Positions 61,719 to 64,000 of a DNA stretch of 64,000 bases are shown piece after piece; position 1 is the stretch's first letter, and each line of letters begins with the position of its first letter. Source of the DNA: Heracleum sosnowskyi (lineage: Eukaryota; Streptophyta; Magnoliopsida; Apiales; Apiaceae); contig JAUIZM010000025.1 of the NCBI GenBank assembly GCA_030848705.1, forward strand, positions 1,550,001-1,614,000, given 5' to 3'. The position numbers and the translations under genes are program-made. Below the pieces are notes generated by a model. That model saw nothing but the letters and a program-made list of their open reading frames with translations, ran no database searches and was not told where the DNA came from.

Positions 61719-62588
61719 TACGTTTACCTCTAAAGGGAGCTATACAAGGAAAATGGGGGAAAATTGAAGCGGGCCGTTTTGTAGATATTTTCTCGTAGTT
61801 TCACCCTATGGGTTTATAGAGTTGCAGAAAACTTCATTTGTGGCTGTCCGTGCCTGAATCGGAGCAGATACCAGGAAACGCCCAATTACGTTTACCTCTA
61901 AAGGGAGTTATACAAGAAAAATGGGGAAAAATTGAAGCGGGCCCTTTTGTAGATATTTTCTCGTAGTTTGACCCTATGGGTTTATAGAGTTGCAAAAAAC
62001 TTCATTTGCGGCTATCCGTGCCTGAATCGGAGCAGATACGAGGAGACGCCCGATTACGTTTACTTCTAAAGGGAGCTATACAAGGAAAATGGAGAAAAAT
62101 TGAAGCGGGCCGGTTTGTGGATATTTTCTCGTAGTGTGACCCAATGGGTTTATAGAGTTGTAGAAAACCTCATTTGCGGCTGTCCGTGCCTGAATTGGAG
62201 CAGATACTAGGAGACGCCCGATTACGTTTACCTCTAAAGAAAGCTATACAAGGAAAATGGAGAAAAATTGAAGCGGGCCGGTTTGCGGATATTTTCTCAT
62301 AGTGTGACCCTATGGGTTTATAGAATTGCAGAAAAGTTCATTTGGGGCTGTCTGTGCCTGAATCGGAGTAGATACCAGGAGACGCCCGATTACGTTTACC
62401 TCTAAAGGGAGCTATACAAGGAAAATGGGGAAAAATTGACGCGGGCCGTTTTGTAGATATTTTCTCGTAGTTTGACCCTATGGGTTTATAGAGTTGCAGA
62501 AAACTTCATTTGCGGCTGTCCGTTCCTGAATCGGAGCAGATACTAGGAGACGCCCGATTACGTTTACTTCTAAAGGGAGCTATACAAG

Positions 62589-62613
62589 GAAAATAGAGAA
62601 GAAAAATGGAGAA
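62589..62613 (-). repeat. 13 bp local duplication (3 of 3)
   Basis: It is identical in form to the copy at 57326 and lies 5263 bp downstream, as expected for the second HOR copy. Confidence 0.88.
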
Positions 62614-64000
62614 AAATTGAAGCGGGCCGGTTTGTGGTTATTTTCTCGTAGTGCGACCCTATGGGTTTATAGAATTGCAGAAAAGTTCATTTGGGGCTGT
62701 CCGTGCCTGAATCGGAGCAAATACCAGAAGACGCCCGATTACGTTTACCTCTAAAGGGAGCTATACAAGGAAAATGGGGGAAAATTTAAGCGGGCCGTTT
62801 TGTAGATATTTTATCGTAGTTTGACCCTATGGGTATATAGAGTTGCAGAAAACTTCATTTGCGGCTGTCCGTGCCTGAATCAGAGCAGATACCAGGAGTC
62901 GCCGGATTACGTTTACCTCTAAAGGGAGCTATACAAGGAAAATGGGGAAAAATTGAAGCGGGCCGTTTTGTAGATATTTTCTCGTAGTTTGACCCTATGG
63001 GTTTATAGAGTTGCAGAAAAGTTCATTTGCGGCTGTCCGTGCCTGAATCGGAGCAGATACCAGGAGACGCCCGATTACGTTTACTTCTAAAGGGAGCTAT
63101 ACAAGAAAAATGGGGAAAAATTGAAGCGGGCCCTTTTGTAGATATTATCTCGTAGTTTTACCCTATGGGTTTATAGAGTTGTAGAAAACTTCATTTGCGG
63201 CTGTCCGTGCCTGAATCGGAGCAGATACTAGGAGACGCCCGATTACGTTTACCTCTAAAGGGAGCTATACAAGGAAAATGGGTAAAAATTGAAGCGGGGC
63301 GTTTTGTTGATATTTTCTCGTAGTTTGACCCTATGGGTTTATAGAGTTGCAGAAAACTTCATTTGCGGCTGTCCGTGCCTGAATCGGAGGAGATACCAGG
63401 AGACGCCCGATTACGTTTACTTCTAAAGGGAGCTATACAAGAAAAATGGGGAAAAATTGAAGCGGGCCCTTTTGTAGATATTTTCTCGTAGTTTGACCCT
63501 ATGGGTTTATAGAGTTGCAAAAAACTTCATTTGCGGCTATCCGTGCCTGAATCGGAGCAGATACGAGGAGACGCCCGATTACGTTTACTTCTAAAGGGAG
63601 CTATACAAGGAAAATGGAGAAAAATTGAAGCGGGCCGGTTTGTGGATATTTTCTCGTAGTGTGACCCAATGGGTTTATAGAGTTGTAGAAAACCTCATTT
63701 GCGGCTGTCCATGCCTGAATTGGAGCAGATACTAGGAGACGCCCGATTACGTTTACCTCTAAAGAAAGCTATACAAGGAAAATGGAGAAAAATTGAAGCG
63801 GGCCGGTTTGCGGATATTTTCTCATAGTGTGACCCTATGGGTTTATAGAATTGCAGAAAAGTTCATTTGGGGCTGTTTGTGCCTGAATCGGAGCAGATAC
63901 CAGGAGACGCCCGATTACGTTTACCTCTAAAGGGAGCTATACAAGGAAAATGGGGAAAAATTGACGCGGGCCGTTTTGTAGATATTTTCTCGTAGTTTGA

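Larger units (their letters stand above)
53597..64000 (-). repeat. Inverted satellite array, same monomer family on the opposite strand
   Basis: From here to the window end every monomer is the reverse complement of the forward family. Landmarks now read GAGCAGATACCAGGAGACG, TTACGTTTAC, GGAGCTATACAAGGAAAATG, AATTGAAGCGGGCCG, GATATTTTCTCGTAG and ACCCTATGGGTTTATAGA. There are about 60 full-length monomers and four truncated ones. The domain carries markers not seen in the forward domain (99 bp truncated monomers, a 13 bp local duplication). It is therefore a separately evolved HOR family and not a recent mirror copy of the adjacent forward array. Confidence 0.97.
58862..64000 (-). repeat. Inverted-domain HOR, 5263 bp (copy 2, runs off window)
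   Basis: This is the second copy, about 5.14 kb of the 5263 bp unit. Differences from copy 1 are scattered: GGAAAAAATTG near 58870 (one base short), TTCATTTTCGGC near 59284, GATATGTTCTCG near 59907, CTCGTTGTTTGAC near 60349 and GGGCTGTTTGTG near 63871. Its first monomer carries GTGGTTATTTTC, whereas copy 1 begins with GTGGATATTTTC. The left edge of copy 1 is therefore not an exact unit boundary. Confidence 0.88.

Noticed and set aside
1..64000. CRISPR array
   Set aside because: The repeats are 167-168 bp and contiguous with no unique spacers, and the HOR structure is that of a eukaryotic satellite.
1..64000. Primate alpha satellite
   Set aside because: The monomer is 167-168 bp, not 171 bp, and I see none of the alphoid landmarks I know, nor a canonical CENP-B box.
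53599..64000. Inverted domain as a mirror duplicate (palindromic arm) of the adjacent forward array
   Set aside because: The inverted domain has its own HOR period (5263 bp), truncated monomers and a 13 bp duplication, none of which I saw on the forward side. The arms match only at the level of the general monomer family.
1..64000. Embedded transposon, retroelement or gene fragment
   Set aside because: I followed the monomer landmarks through the window and saw no insertion longer than the 13 bp duplication, so no room is left for a mobile element.

Overview
The whole 64 kb window is one uninterrupted block of tandemly repeated satellite DNA. It holds about 380 copies of a 167-168 bp monomer at about 45% GC (76 of 168 bases in one consensus-like copy). 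I found no gene, RNA gene, transposon, CRISPR array or unique sequence, and the array runs off both ends of the window. This points to a eukaryotic chromosome, most likely a centromeric or pericentromeric satellite block, because the monomer is close to nucleosome-plus-linker size and has multi-level higher-order repeat (HOR) structure. I do not recognise the satellite family or the species. Recurrent C-to-T and G-to-A differences at CpG sites, and apparently at CHG sites, suggest a methylated genome, and CHG decay would favour a plant. That is inference only.

Layout. From 1 to about 53598 all monomers run in one direction (about 319 copies, called forward here). At about 53598 the orientation flips and stays inverted to 64000 (about 60 full monomers plus four 99 bp truncated ones). 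The junction has 2 bp of microhomology and sits in an 18 bp perfect foldback with a 35 bp spacer.

Forward domain. It is a mosaic of HORs whose unit length changes along the array: an 11-mer (1845 bp) at 1-3.2 kb; two clean copies of a 31-mer (5202 bp) at 2.3-12.7 kb; two copies of a 19-mer (3190 bp) at 13.5-19.8 kb followed by a 14-mer derivative (2350 bp); a 17-mer (2853 bp) at 20.8-26.2 kb; a 5-mer duplication (839 bp) at 25.3-27.0 kb; a 39-mer (6537 bp) from 27.7 kb containing a 15-mer tandem duplication (2514 bp); a 19-mer (3189 bp) from 35.4 kb containing a strict dimer block; and at 39.8-53.6 kb an interleaved set of 3-, 5-, 19-, 24- and 29-mer duplications. Every spacing is close to a whole number of monomers, as expected from in-register unequal exchange.

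Monomer types. Most copies alternate between types A and B, so the base unit is an AB dimer of about 336 bp. Two divergent types, C and D, are scattered among them and mark HOR positions. The inverted domain uses a different 32-position HOR of 5263 bp, present almost twice, with its own markers: two 99 bp truncated monomers and two 13 bp insertions per unit.

HOR boundaries marked approximate were read by eye from diagnostic variants. They can shift by up to about a monomer because neighbouring monomers are nearly identical.
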